Below are positions 8,936 to 16,242 of a DNA stretch of 64,000 nt, one piece after another. The stretch's first letter is position 1. Every line of letters starts with the position of its first letter. Made by a program: the position numbers and the translations under genes. A model generated the notes under the pieces. It had not been told where the DNA came from, searched no databases, and was given only the letters and a program-made list of their open reading frames with translations. This DNA comes from Pelagibacterium xiamenense. GTDB taxonomy: Bacteria > Pseudomonadota > Alphaproteobacteria > Rhizobiales > Devosiaceae. The DNA lies in assembly GCF_021166475.1 (NCBI RefSeq), contig NZ_JAJOYS010000002.1:186001-250000 (forward strand). Reading direction: 5' to 3'.

Positions 8936-8951
8936 TTAATATTGCCTTAAC
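8936..8951. promoter_or_regulatory. CtrA-type box between fliX and flgI
   Basis: TTAA (8936-8939), seven bases, TTAA (8947-8950), then C: an exact fit to the TTAA-N7-TTAAC consensus of the cell-cycle regulator CtrA. It lies about 52 bp upstream of fliX and 181 bp upstream of flgI. In Caulobacter, CtrA activates early flagellar operons including these genes. Confidence 0.6.
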
Positions 8952-9131
8952 CACCCGGCAACTCCTGCCCGACCCCGCGCCGCGAACAATCGCAGTGTTG
9001 GAAAAAGGTGCGCAATTTCAATGTATTAACGCAACCGGTCAAAACTGGCACGCTTTTCGCTACCTAAGCGCCGAGACCACGCGAACCCTTGGGGAAGGCG
9101 TTCGCACCGCATAGGGAATCGGGGAAAGAAC

Positions 9132-10256
9132 ATGTCGCAACCGCTCGTTCGCATCGCGCTGACAGGCCTCCTGGCCTTATCCGCCGTGCTGGCGCCGCTG
9201 GCATCGGCGCAGGCCGCGCCCGCACGCATCAAGGATATCGTCGACATCGAGGGCATCCGCGACAATCAGCTTGTCGGCTATGGCCTCGTGGTCGGCCTTA
9301 ACGGTACGGGCGATGGGTTGAACAATTCGCCCTTCACCCGCCAGAGCCTCGTTGCCATGCTTGAGCGCATGGGCGTCAACACCCGCGGCGAAAGTATGCG
9401 TACTGCCAACGTCGCTGCCGTCATGGTCACAACCAACCTGCCCCCCTTCGCGACCCAGGGCACCCGCGTCGACGTCAACGTCTCGGCGCTGGGCGACGCT
9501 TCGAGCCTGCAGGGCGGCACACTGCTCGTCACGCCCCTGCTCGGCGCCGACGGCGAGGTCTACGCCATCGCGCAGGGCCAGGTGATCGCCAATGGCTTTT
9601 CCGCAGAAGGCGACGCCGCCACCGTCATTTCCGGCGTCCCCACCACCGGCACTGTCTCCTCTGGGGGACTGGTCGAGCGCGAAATCAATTTCTCCCTCGC
9701 CGCCCAGAATTCCTTGCGGCTCGCGCTCAAGAACCCGGACCTGACCACCGCCCGCCGCATCGCCCTGGCCATCAACGACCTCATCGGCATGCCCGCCGCG
9801 ATCCCCGCCGACCCGGCGACTGTCCGGCTCACCCTGCCGCACAACTTCAACGGCAACATCGTCGACCTGCTGACCGACGTCGAGCAACTCGTCGTCCAGA
9901 CAGACCAGGCTGCGCGCATCGTCATCAACGAGAATTCCGGCATCATCGTCATTGGCCGCGACGTTCGCGTCTCCGCCGTTGCCATCGCCCATGCCAATCT
10001 CACCATCACCATTGCGGAGAACCCGCAGGTGGTGCAGCCCGAACCCTTCAGCTTGGGCGAAACGGCGGTGGAGCCCAACACCCAGATCGACGTCCTCTCC
10101 GACGAGCGCCAGCTCGCCGTTGTCCCGGAATCGATTTCCCTGCAGGAACTCGTCGACGGCCTCAACGCCCTGGGCATCAGTCCGCGCGACCTGATCGCGA
10201 TCCTTCAGGCCATCAAGGCCTCGGGCGCCCTCCAGGCCGAGATCGAGGTGATCTGA
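9132..10256 (+). CDS. flgI: Flagellar basal-body P-ring protein FlgI
   Basis: FlgI forms the periplasmic P ring around the flagellar rod. The 374-residue protein has a signal peptide (cleavage near Ala28) followed by the conserved R-I-K-D-I-V-D-I-E-G-I-R-D-N-Q-L-V-G-Y-G-L-type opening. It also has the N-x-L-T-x-R-S-equivalent segment, the I-V-I-N-E-N-S-G-I-I-V-I-G core and the C-terminal L-x-x-L-V-x-x-L-N-A-L-G-x-x-P-R-D-L-I-A-I-L-Q motif. Length and motifs match the family throughout. GGGGAAAG stands just before the ATG. Its stop overlaps the next start (TGATG at 10254-10258), so flgI, the flgJ-like gene and the flbY-like gene form a coupled operon. The upstream CtrA box suggests cell-cycle timing. 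Confidence 0.97.
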   Translation: MSQPLVRIALTGLLALSAVLAPLASAQAAPARIKDIVDIEGIRDNQLVGYGLVVGLNGTGDGLNNSPFTRQSLVAMLERMGVNTRGESMRTANVAAVMVTTNLPPFATQGTRVDVNVSALGDASSLQGGTLLVTPLLGADGEVYAIAQGQVIANGFSAEGDAATVISGVPTTGTVSSGGLVEREINFSLAAQNSLRLALKNPDLTTARRIALAINDLIGMPAAIPADPATVRLTLPHNFNGNIVDLLTDVEQLVVQTDQAARIVINENSGIIVIGRDVRVSAVAIAHANLTITIAENPQVVQPEPFSLGETAVEPNTQIDVLSDERQLAVVPESISLQELVDGLNALGISPRDLIAILQAIKASGALQAEIEVI

Positions 10257-10585
10257 TGGACGCAATCGCCTCCCGCCCCCTCGCCCTCGACGCCACCGAC
10301 CAGCCCCGGATCGACCGCCTTCGCGAAAAAGCCGAAGAACTTGAGGGCGTGTTTCTTAACACCCTCGTCTCTGAAATGTTCAAGGGCCTCTCGACCGACG
10401 AGAGCGGCTTTGGCGGCGGCCACGCCGAGGAAACCTGGCGCGGCATGCTCTCCGAGCAATACGCCGCCGAAATGGCCAAGGCCGGTGGTATCGGCGTCGC
10501 CGATCAGATCCTCGCCTCTCTGGCGCAAGACCAACAGGCACTCAATGTGCCGATCAATCACGCAATCGGAGCCTATCAACGATGA
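10256..10585 (+). CDS. Rod-binding protein, FlgJ N-terminal type (CheL-like)
   Basis: This 109-residue protein contains only the rod-binding half of FlgJ: L-E-G-x-F-L-x-x-L-V-S-E-M near residue 30, a glycine-rich loop, and W-R-x-M-L-S-E-Q-Y-A near residue 60. The C-terminal muramidase domain of enterobacterial FlgJ is absent, as is normal in alphaproteobacteria (Caulobacter CheL). It should act as the cap or scaffold for rod assembly in the periplasm, with a separate enzyme opening the wall. The start overlaps the flgI stop by one base, and the stop overlaps the next start (ATGA, 10582-10585), showing translational coupling. Confidence 0.85.
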   Translation: MDAIASRPLALDATDQPRIDRLREKAEELEGVFLNTLVSEMFKGLSTDESGFGGGHAEETWRGMLSEQYAAEMAKAGGIGVADQILASLAQDQQALNVPINHAIGAYQR

Positions 10586-11049
10586 CCGCAGCCGAACGAC
10601 TTGCCGCCCTGGAAAATCTCGATGCGGCAACTCTGTGCGATAGGGCCGAGACCGCGCTTTCGGCGCTCGTCGAGGTGATGAACCGCGAAACCACATACCT
10701 GCGCGCCGGCCATATGAGGGAGGCCTCCGCGCTGACGGCGGAAAAGACCCAGCTTGCACAGGACTATGTCACCATCGCCCGTGCCGTTCAGCGCGCGTCG
10801 GACCGCCTCAAGGCTGAAGCGCCCGCGCGCGTCGAGGCGCTCCGCCGGGGTCACGAGGCGCTCGCCACCCAGATGGCCGAAAACCTGCGCGTCCTGGCCA
10901 CCGCCAAATCGGTCACCGAAAGCCTGCTCGGCGAAGTCGCGCAAAAAATGCAGCAATACGATACGCCCAGGACCTACGGCGCCCCTGGCCCTGCCACCAA
11001 AAAGACGCCGACCTCGGCCAGCGGCCTGTCGATCAATAAGGCGCTGTGA
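10582..11049 (+). CDS. FlgN/FlbY-like flagellar protein
   Basis: This 155-residue, almost wholly helical protein is coupled to the flgJ-like gene by an ATGA overlap. Residues ~5-125 form a long amphipathic helical bundle of the FlgN export-chaperone kind (E-N-x-x-x-x-x-x-A-L-x-x-L-V-E-V-M-N-R-E-T near residue 30). The tail is short and rich in P/T/S. In Caulobacter the third gene of the same operon is flbY, and position plus fold make this its equivalent. A role as chaperone for hook-associated proteins FlgK and FlgL, encoded about 7 kb away, is an inference from the FlgN family. Confidence 0.7.
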   Translation: MTAAERLAALENLDAATLCDRAETALSALVEVMNRETTYLRAGHMREASALTAEKTQLAQDYVTIARAVQRASDRLKAEAPARVEALRRGHEALATQMAENLRVLATAKSVTESLLGEVAQKMQQYDTPRTYGAPGPATKKTPTSASGLSINKAL

Positions 11050-11166
11050 CGCGCATTCCCGTCTCATTTTAAGACAAATGGAGCGAAATTCGTAACCGGC
11101 CACTCATTGCCATAAGCAGATACTGCCCGGCAAATTTTGCCGCATGCGGCGCAAAGTGGTTAATAA

Positions 11167-11517
11167 ATGGTTGGTTCGATTTCACTGCTGCAGGGCCCTT
11201 TCGGTGTCGCCGCATCGACGCGGCGACCCAACCCCAAACCCGGCACACAAGGCATCGCCCCGGTAGCCGCAGGCGTTGGCGCCAGCCTCGATCCGGCGAC
11301 CCGGCGCATGGCGGGCGCACCTTCGCCCCTGCCACCCGATCTTGAGCAAAATCAAGAACCTATAGGCACGGTCGAACCCGCGACGCTGTTCGAAGTTAGC
11401 CGCCTGGCAGCCGCCCTGCTCCCTGCGGATCCACAGGCGCACACCGCTCCAAATCCCCGGAGCGAACCCTGGACACCACCCCAGTCCAGCCTTGCCCTTC
11501 GCGACCGCCGCGTATAA
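11167..11517 (+). CDS. Hypothetical protein in flagellar cluster
   Basis: This 116-residue open frame lies between the flbY-like gene and the first flagellin, on the same strand. It is rich in proline and alanine, with a short helical segment (E-V-S-R-L-A-A-A-L-L-P) near residue 77. It has no signal peptide, membrane segment or recognisable domain. No convincing ribosome-binding site precedes the ATG, and the preceding 100 bp are AT-richer and promoter-like. Position suggests a small flagellar accessory protein, but a chance frame is possible in DNA this GC-rich. I do not recognise it. Confidence 0.4.
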   Translation: MVGSISLLQGPFGVAASTRRPNPKPGTQGIAPVAAGVGASLDPATRRMAGAPSPLPPDLEQNQEPIGTVEPATLFEVSRLAAALLPADPQAHTAPNPRSEPWTPPQSSLALRDRRV

Positions 11518-11593
11518 CCGCAATTCGTTAATCCGCCCCCTCCCGGTCACCGTTTGTTAACCTTTCGGTAGCAACTGGCGCGGCACACTATGG

Positions 11594-11609
11594 TTAACAG
11601 CTCGCTAAC
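11594..11609. promoter_or_regulatory. CtrA-like box (one mismatch) before flagellin 1
   Basis: TTAA at 11594-11597, a 7-base spacer, then CTAAC at 11605-11609. One base differs from TTAA-N7-TTAAC. It sits 41 bp before the flagellin ATG at 11651. Confidence 0.35.
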
Positions 11610-11650
11610 CGGGCTGATTCTGTTCACGCCGAACCAAGAAGAGAACCGCC

Positions 11651-13210
11651 ATGTCCTCCGACGTTTCCCTGTCGAAAGCCGTCCGCTCCAATCTGCTGCA
11701 CCTGCAGAACACGGCAAAAATGATGGACCGCACCCAGGAGCGTCTTGCCACCGGCCTCAAGGTGAATTCGGCGCTGGACAACCCCACCAACTTCTTCACC
11801 GCGGCCTCGCTCAAGGGCCGTGCCGCCGATATCGGCACCCTGCTCGACGCCATGAGCAACGGCATCCGCACCATTGAAGCGGCGGACAATGGCCTGTCGG
11901 CGATCACCAAGACGATTGAGTCCATGCAGTCTACGCTGCGCCAGGCGCGGCAGGACAAGTCGTTCCAGACCCAATCCTACACTCTGGGTGCCGGCTTTGC
12001 CGCCGCCGACCAGATATCCTTCTCGGATGGCGCGGTGGGCGCGACACCGGTCGGCGTGGATCTGACGACGTCCCAGGGCGTATTGACGGGTGCAGCTTAT
12101 ACCGATCTTGATTTCGACAATGGCGGCGTCTTTGGCGAAACGCTCACCTTCGATATCGCCACAAATGGCGGCACGGCATCCAGCGTCACCGTCGAGGCCG
12201 TCGACGCAGATACTCTGCGGGTATCGATCAACGGCAACACCTACGATACCGACGTCGCTGACACCAATGCCGTGACCGGAGACGAGCTCGCCACTGCGCT
12301 CAACACGGCGTTTGCAGGTGAAGACGTCGGTGTCACGACCGATTTCGCTGGCGGTGCCATGGAATTCACGGCCGATGACGCCACCGGCAGCAGCGACGCA
12401 GCGGTTACCGTGTCCAACGTTGCCGCATCCGGCGCGCCTGTTCTGACGGCGAGCTTCGGCTTCAACGCTGGTGGCACCGCCTCGACCGCCAACACGACCG
12501 ACCGGACCGTCGACCAGCTGGTTACCGCGATCAACGCCAATGCCGACCTCGACGACAAGGTCCGCGCGTCCAACGACAACGGCAAGCTCCGCATCGAGAA
12601 CCAGTCGACGAGTGCCCTCTCCGTTACCGGCGCCAACGACGGCACGATCGATGCCAGCGCTTCGGTAAGCGAAATCGACGGCAACGACATTCGCGCCAGC
12701 CTCGCCCGCCAGTTCAACGAGTTGCGCACCGAGCTCGACCGCGTCGCCGACGATGCCTCCTATAACGGGGTAAACCTCCTGCGCGGCGACCAGCTCAAGA
12801 TCGTCTTCAACGAGTCCGGAACCTCCACCATCGAGATCGAGGCCAAGAACGCCAAAGGCGAGGCCCGCGCGATCAACGTCTCCAATCTGGGCATCCTCGA
12901 GGTCGACCCTGAGGATCTCGACGCCGATGAAGACATCGACACTCTGCTTGCCAATCTCCAGGTTTCGCTCAACGAAGTCCGCGCTCAGGCGTCCGATTTG
13001 GGTTCAACGCTCTCGGTCGTTCAGAACCGCGAGGATTTCACCAAGGAGATGATCAACACGCTCGAAACAGGCGCGTCGAACCTCACCCTCGCCGACTCCA
13101 ACGAGGAGGCCGCCAACATGCTCGCGCTCCAGACCCGCCAGCAGCTCTCCCAGACCGCTCTTTCGCTCGCCAGCCAGGCCGATCAGGCGGTCCTGCGGCT
13201 CTTCGGCTAA
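11651..13210 (+). CDS. Flagellin (first of tandem pair)
   Basis: Flagellin is the filament subunit, secreted through the flagellar export channel without a signal peptide. The 519-residue protein has the conserved N-terminal D0/D1 helices (residues ~1-110, with L-A-T-G-L-K-V-N-S-A-L-D-N-P) and C-terminal D1/D0 helices (~395-519, with T-L-E-T-G-A-S-N-L-T-L-A-D). Between them is a variable surface insert of about 280 residues, acidic and rich in A/D/T/G. A flagellin-hook-IN-like stretch (L-V-T-A-I-N-A-N-A-D-L near residue 295) lies in the insert. AGAACCGCC precedes the ATG. It is followed by a strong terminator, so it is probably transcribed separately from the second flagellin, with which it shares order, ends and most of the insert layout. 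Post-transcriptional control by FlbT and FlaF, encoded just downstream, is likely. Confidence 0.95.
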   Translation: MSSDVSLSKAVRSNLLHLQNTAKMMDRTQERLATGLKVNSALDNPTNFFTAASLKGRAADIGTLLDAMSNGIRTIEAADNGLSAITKTIESMQSTLRQARQDKSFQTQSYTLGAGFAAADQISFSDGAVGATPVGVDLTTSQGVLTGAAYTDLDFDNGGVFGETLTFDIATNGGTASSVTVEAVDADTLRVSINGNTYDTDVADTNAVTGDELATALNTAFAGEDVGVTTDFAGGAMEFTADDATGSSDAAVTVSNVAASGAPVLTASFGFNAGGTASTANTTDRTVDQLVTAINANADLDDKVRASNDNGKLRIENQSTSALSVTGANDGTIDASASVSEIDGNDIRASLARQFNELRTELDRVADDASYNGVNLLRGDQLKIVFNESGTSTIEIEAKNAKGEARAINVSNLGILEVDPEDLDADEDIDTLLANLQVSLNEVRAQASDLGSTLSVVQNREDFTKEMINTLETGASNLTLADSNEEAANMLALQTRQQLSQTALSLASQADQAVLRLFG

Positions 13211-13233
13211 CCCAGGCCACATCTCCGATCGGC

Positions 13234-13262
13234 AAGGCGGGCTACAGGCCCGCCTTTCTCTT
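13234..13262 (+). terminator. Terminator after flagellin 1
   Basis: A perfect 9-bp stem (13234-13242 with 13248-13256), a 5-base loop and a short T/C-rich tail begin 23 bp after the flagellin stop. Confidence 0.8.
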
Positions 13263-13368
13263 TGCCGGCAGGCTCGATTGTACTGCAGCAAAGCGCTTCA
13301 GGCCCCGTTAACCTTCCGCTTGCGGCACCAGCAGGTGCGGGCGCAATTCGTCAATTCAAAGAACGGCT

Positions 13369-13384
13369 TTAACTTTTCTTTAGA
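13369..13384. promoter_or_regulatory. CtrA-like box (one mismatch) before flagellin 2
   Basis: TTAA (13369-13372), a 7-base T-rich spacer, then TTAG (13380-13383), about 74 bp before the ATG at 13458. It is one base off the TTAA-N7-TTAA consensus. The same stretch could instead be promoter elements of the gene. Confidence 0.3.
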
Positions 13385-13457
13385 GCCTCCCGCCGCAGTG
13401 TCGGCGCAGTCGTCTCAGGATGAGGCGCTTCGCATACGATCCTAGAAGGGGATACTG

Positions 13458-15008
13458 ATGTCTGATATCACGCTTTCGAAAGCGGTTCGCTCGAACCTGC
13501 TCTCCCTCCAGAACACTGCCGACATGATGTCCGCGACCCAGACCAAGCTGGCGACCGGTAAGAAAGTCAATTCGGCTCTCGACAACCCCACGAACTTCTT
13601 CACCTCCTCGGGGCTTAACGCCCGCGCCAGCGACATGAACGCGCTTCTGGACTCCATGGCCAATGGTATCCAGACGCTCGAAGCCGCTGACAACGGTCTT
13701 TCCGCCATCACCAAGACGCTCGAATCGATGCAGTCGACCCTGCGTCAGGCCCGTCAGGACAAGTCCTTCGAGACCACGTCCTACGCAATCGACGGCGCCG
13801 ACCTTGACGGCACGGAAACCATCTCGTTCAGCGGCGGTGCCGTTGGCGATACGGCTGTTGAAGTTGACCTGACCCAATCTCAGGGCACGTTCACCGGCAC
13901 CGGCTTCTCCGCGCTCGACTTCGACAGCGCCGCGGATAATTCCTACGCCGGCACGCTCGATTTCGACGTTGCAGTCGACGGCGGCACGGCTCAGTCGGTT
14001 GCCATCAGCGCGGTCGATGCCGACACGCTCAGCATCACCGTTGACGGCGGATCCGCGACGACACTCGATGTCGCCGACGTGGAAGCTGTGACCGTTGATG
14101 AACTCGCTGATCTCGTCAACGCCGCATTCGATGCCAACGACGTCGACATCACCGCTTCGGTTGATGGTGGCGAGCTCGTTCTGACGGCGGACAACGCCGC
14201 AGATTCGTCGACCGCGTCGGTTGCCGTCTCGAACGTCGCTGAAACGCTGGCCGGCGCTTCGGACTCCGGCCTTGCCGGCGGTGCCGAAAGCCTCTCGAAC
14301 ACCGAAGCCAAGTCGGTCGACGCTCTTGTGACCGCGATCAACAACAACGCCTCGCTCGATGGTGCTATCCGTGCCTCGAACGACAACGGCAAGCTCCGCA
14401 TCGAAAACCAGTCGACGCAGGACCTGACCGTGACCGGTGTTGACGGCGACGGCGAAATCGACGGTGAAGCGGGCACGAGCACGATCGAAGGCAACTCTGT
14501 CCGCGCCGGCCTGGCCGATCAGTTCAACGAACTGCGCGACCAGCTCGACAAGATCGCTGACGACGCCTCGTTCAACGGTATCAATCTGCTGCGTGGCGAC
14601 AACCTGCAGATCACGTTCAACGAGACTGGCACGTCGGAAATCAACATCCAGACCGAGAATGGCGAGACCATCAACTCGGGCAATCTGGGCGTTCCGACCA
14701 CGCTCGAAGCCGCTGATCTCGACAGCGACACCAACATCGACTCGATCCTTTCCGATGTGAAGTCGGCCCTCAACGAGGTCCGGTCGCAGTCCTCGACCTT
14801 CGGCTCGAACCTCTCGATCGTGCAGAATCGTCAGGACTTCACCAAGAACATGATCAACACGCTGGAGACCGGCGCGTCCAACCTCACCCTGGCCGATGCC
14901 AACGAGGAAGCCGCCAACCTTCTCGCCCTGCAGACCCGTCAGCAGCTGTCCTCGACCGCTCTGTCGATGGCTTCGCAGGCCGACCAGGCAGTGCTCCGTC
15001 TCTTCTAA
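13458..15008 (+). CDS. Flagellin (second of tandem pair)
   Basis: This 516-residue flagellin is paralogous to the preceding gene. The first ~110 and last ~125 residues are near-identical in pattern (S-K-A-V-R-S-N-L-L-S-L-Q-N-T-A near residue 6; A-D-A-N-E-E-A-A-N-L-L-A-L-Q near 480). The middle insert has diverged but keeps the same L-V-T-A-I-N-N-N-A-S-L and A-S-N-D-N-G-K-L-R-I blocks. AGGGGA lies 7 bases before the ATG. The codon use is strikingly biased to a few favoured codons, as expected for a highly expressed gene. It has its own upstream region (247 bp) and its own terminator. flbT and flaF follow on the same strand and regulate or chaperone flagellin in alphaproteobacteria. Confidence 0.95.
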   Translation: MSDITLSKAVRSNLLSLQNTADMMSATQTKLATGKKVNSALDNPTNFFTSSGLNARASDMNALLDSMANGIQTLEAADNGLSAITKTLESMQSTLRQARQDKSFETTSYAIDGADLDGTETISFSGGAVGDTAVEVDLTQSQGTFTGTGFSALDFDSAADNSYAGTLDFDVAVDGGTAQSVAISAVDADTLSITVDGGSATTLDVADVEAVTVDELADLVNAAFDANDVDITASVDGGELVLTADNAADSSTASVAVSNVAETLAGASDSGLAGGAESLSNTEAKSVDALVTAINNNASLDGAIRASNDNGKLRIENQSTQDLTVTGVDGDGEIDGEAGTSTIEGNSVRAGLADQFNELRDQLDKIADDASFNGINLLRGDNLQITFNETGTSEINIQTENGETINSGNLGVPTTLEAADLDSDTNIDSILSDVKSALNEVRSQSSTFGSNLSIVQNRQDFTKNMINTLETGASNLTLADANEEAANLLALQTRQQLSSTALSMASQADQAVLRLF

Positions 15009-15040
15009 GAATAAGAAGAGAGATCATCATCGATGGATTG

Positions 15041-15071
15041 GGGCGGGCCAGAAGGCCCGCCCTTTTCTTTT
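15041..15071 (+). terminator. Terminator after flagellin 2
   Basis: A perfect 9-bp GC-rich stem (15041-15049 with 15054-15062), a 4-base loop, then a T-rich tail (TTTTCTTTT) lie 32 bp beyond the flagellin stop. Confidence 0.85.
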
Positions 15072-15117
15072 GGCCTGTCAAATCGCATAGTTCGCCAAGA
15101 ATTCCGGAGAGCGAATC

Positions 15118-15546
15118 ATGGCCTTGAAAGTCGAACTCAAGCCCGGCGAGAAAATGCTGATCGGCAATTGCGTAGTCACCAATTCCGACCAGCGCACGCG
15201 GCTGTTCATCGAAGGCTCGGCACCGATCCTGCGCGAAAAGGACATTCTGACGCCGACGACCGCCGATACGCCCGCAAAGGCCCTCTATCTGGCCATCCAG
15301 ATCATGTATGTCGAACAGAACGTTGGAAATCTGCAGAAGAGCTATTTCGAACTGGTCAACGATATCGTTGCCGCTGCCCCCTCCACGTTGCAGTTCGTCG
15401 ACCAGATCAATAACGAGATATTAACTGGCAATTTGTACAAAGCCCTGAGGATCGCGCGCAAGTTGATCGATTACGAAGGGGAGTTGCTTACCAATGCATC
15501 AACACGGAGCTCTGGCGTATCAGCAGACGGCTCGTCAGACGGCTAA
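15118..15546 (+). CDS. flbT: Flagellar biosynthesis repressor FlbT
   Basis: FlbT binds the 5' leader of flagellin mRNA in Caulobacter and destabilises it until hook assembly is complete. In some rhizobia it acts positively. The 142-residue protein shows the family opening (L-K-V-E-L-K-P-G-E-K-M-L-I-G-N-C-V-V-T-N), L-F-I-E-G-x-A-P-I-L-R-E-K-D-I-L, and the helical C-terminal half with L-Y-K-A-L-R-x-A-R-K-L-I-x-Y-E. CCGGAG lies before the ATG. Its 3' end overlaps flaF by 53 bp in a different frame, so the two are co-translated. It is separated from flagellin 2 by a terminator. Confidence 0.93.
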   Translation: MALKVELKPGEKMLIGNCVVTNSDQRTRLFIEGSAPILREKDILTPTTADTPAKALYLAIQIMYVEQNVGNLQKSYFELVNDIVAAAPSTLQFVDQINNEILTGNLYKALRIARKLIDYEGELLTNASTRSSGVSADGSSDG

Positions 15547-15874
15547 CCCCCGAGACCTCGAAGCCAATCTTCTCGCCAAGCTCGCCGGCCGCCTCCAGCA
15601 GATCCGTGACAACTGGCCGGTTTCTCCTTCTGAACTCGAAGAAGCCCTGACGCGCAACCGCAAGGTCTGGAGCATCTTCGTCGCTGCCGTCACCGATGAG
15701 GGCAGCCCCCTGCCGGCCCCCGTCCGCGAAAATATTGCCAACCTGGGCATTTTCGTCATGGGTCAGACGCTGGAAGTCATGGGCGCCCCGGCACCCGAAA
15801 AGCTCGATGCCCTGATCAACATCAATCGCCAGATCGCCGCAGGCCTGCGCTCCAAGCCGAACCAAGCCGCCTAA
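15494..15874 (+). CDS. flaF: Flagellar biosynthesis regulator FlaF
   Basis: FlaF is a small cytoplasmic flagellin chaperone and positive regulator that counterbalances FlbT. The 126-residue protein has the family features: A-Y-Q-Q-T-A-x-x-T-x-x-P-R-D-L-E-A near residue 8, an A-L-x-x-N-R-K-V-W-S-I-F segment near residue 50, and the C-terminal L-x-x-L-I-x-I-N-R-x-I-A-x-G-L-R motif. It starts inside the flbT 3' end (53-bp overlap). Repeat copy B begins 26 bp after its stop. Confidence 0.93.
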   Translation: MHQHGALAYQQTARQTANPRDLEANLLAKLAGRLQQIRDNWPVSPSELEEALTRNRKVWSIFVAAVTDEGSPLPAPVRENIANLGIFVMGQTLEVMGAPAPEKLDALININRQIAAGLRSKPNQAA

Positions 15875-15900
15875 GCGCGCCTTTGCAGGTTTTCTGCGCA

Positions 15901-16229
15901 AACTTATCCCCGCCTCCCAAACCTCGACTATTCTTTTGCGTACGGACCCGCTTTTATGGGCGCGAGCGCAACGAACGTTTGGGCGGGACCGGTCCGGGTC
16001 CGATGGGAGTCGTCCCAGCGGAGGTCCGAACGTCACCGAGGCCAGCCACAGCGATCCTGTGGTCACCGGGGAAACCTGGCGGGGATTGGCCCCAGCCCGA
16101 GCGGACGCCAAGCCAAAAATCCCGGATGTATGCGGCGAGGCGGGCCTCGCATCTAAATTATCAGTATGAGGCATCGTCTCGCCGCATACCGTCCACGCTG
16201 TTTGACACCGGGGCTTAAAGGCCGCCGGA
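15901..16229. repeat. Dispersed intergenic repeat element, copy B
   Basis: This is the second copy of the element seen at 1721-2090, lying between the convergent ends of flaF and flgL. Its 5' ten bases, its 83-base core (15942-16024) and its right-hand arms and tail (about 16111-16229) match copy A. Between core and right arm the two copies do not align, yet each has a hairpin just after the core: here CCACAG (16046-16051) with CTGTGG (16057-16062). Copy B is 41 bases shorter, lacking the second internal hairpin of copy A. No gene is supported here; open frames in the block differ between copies. Confidence 0.85.
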
Positions 16230-16242
16230 CGAATAGGCATGC

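Noticed and set aside
15488-16240. Minus-strand frame crossing repeat copy B, sharing a short peptide with a frame over copy A.
   Set aside because: The shared peptide merely reflects the shared DNA of the repeat tail. The two frames differ elsewhere and overlap flaF.
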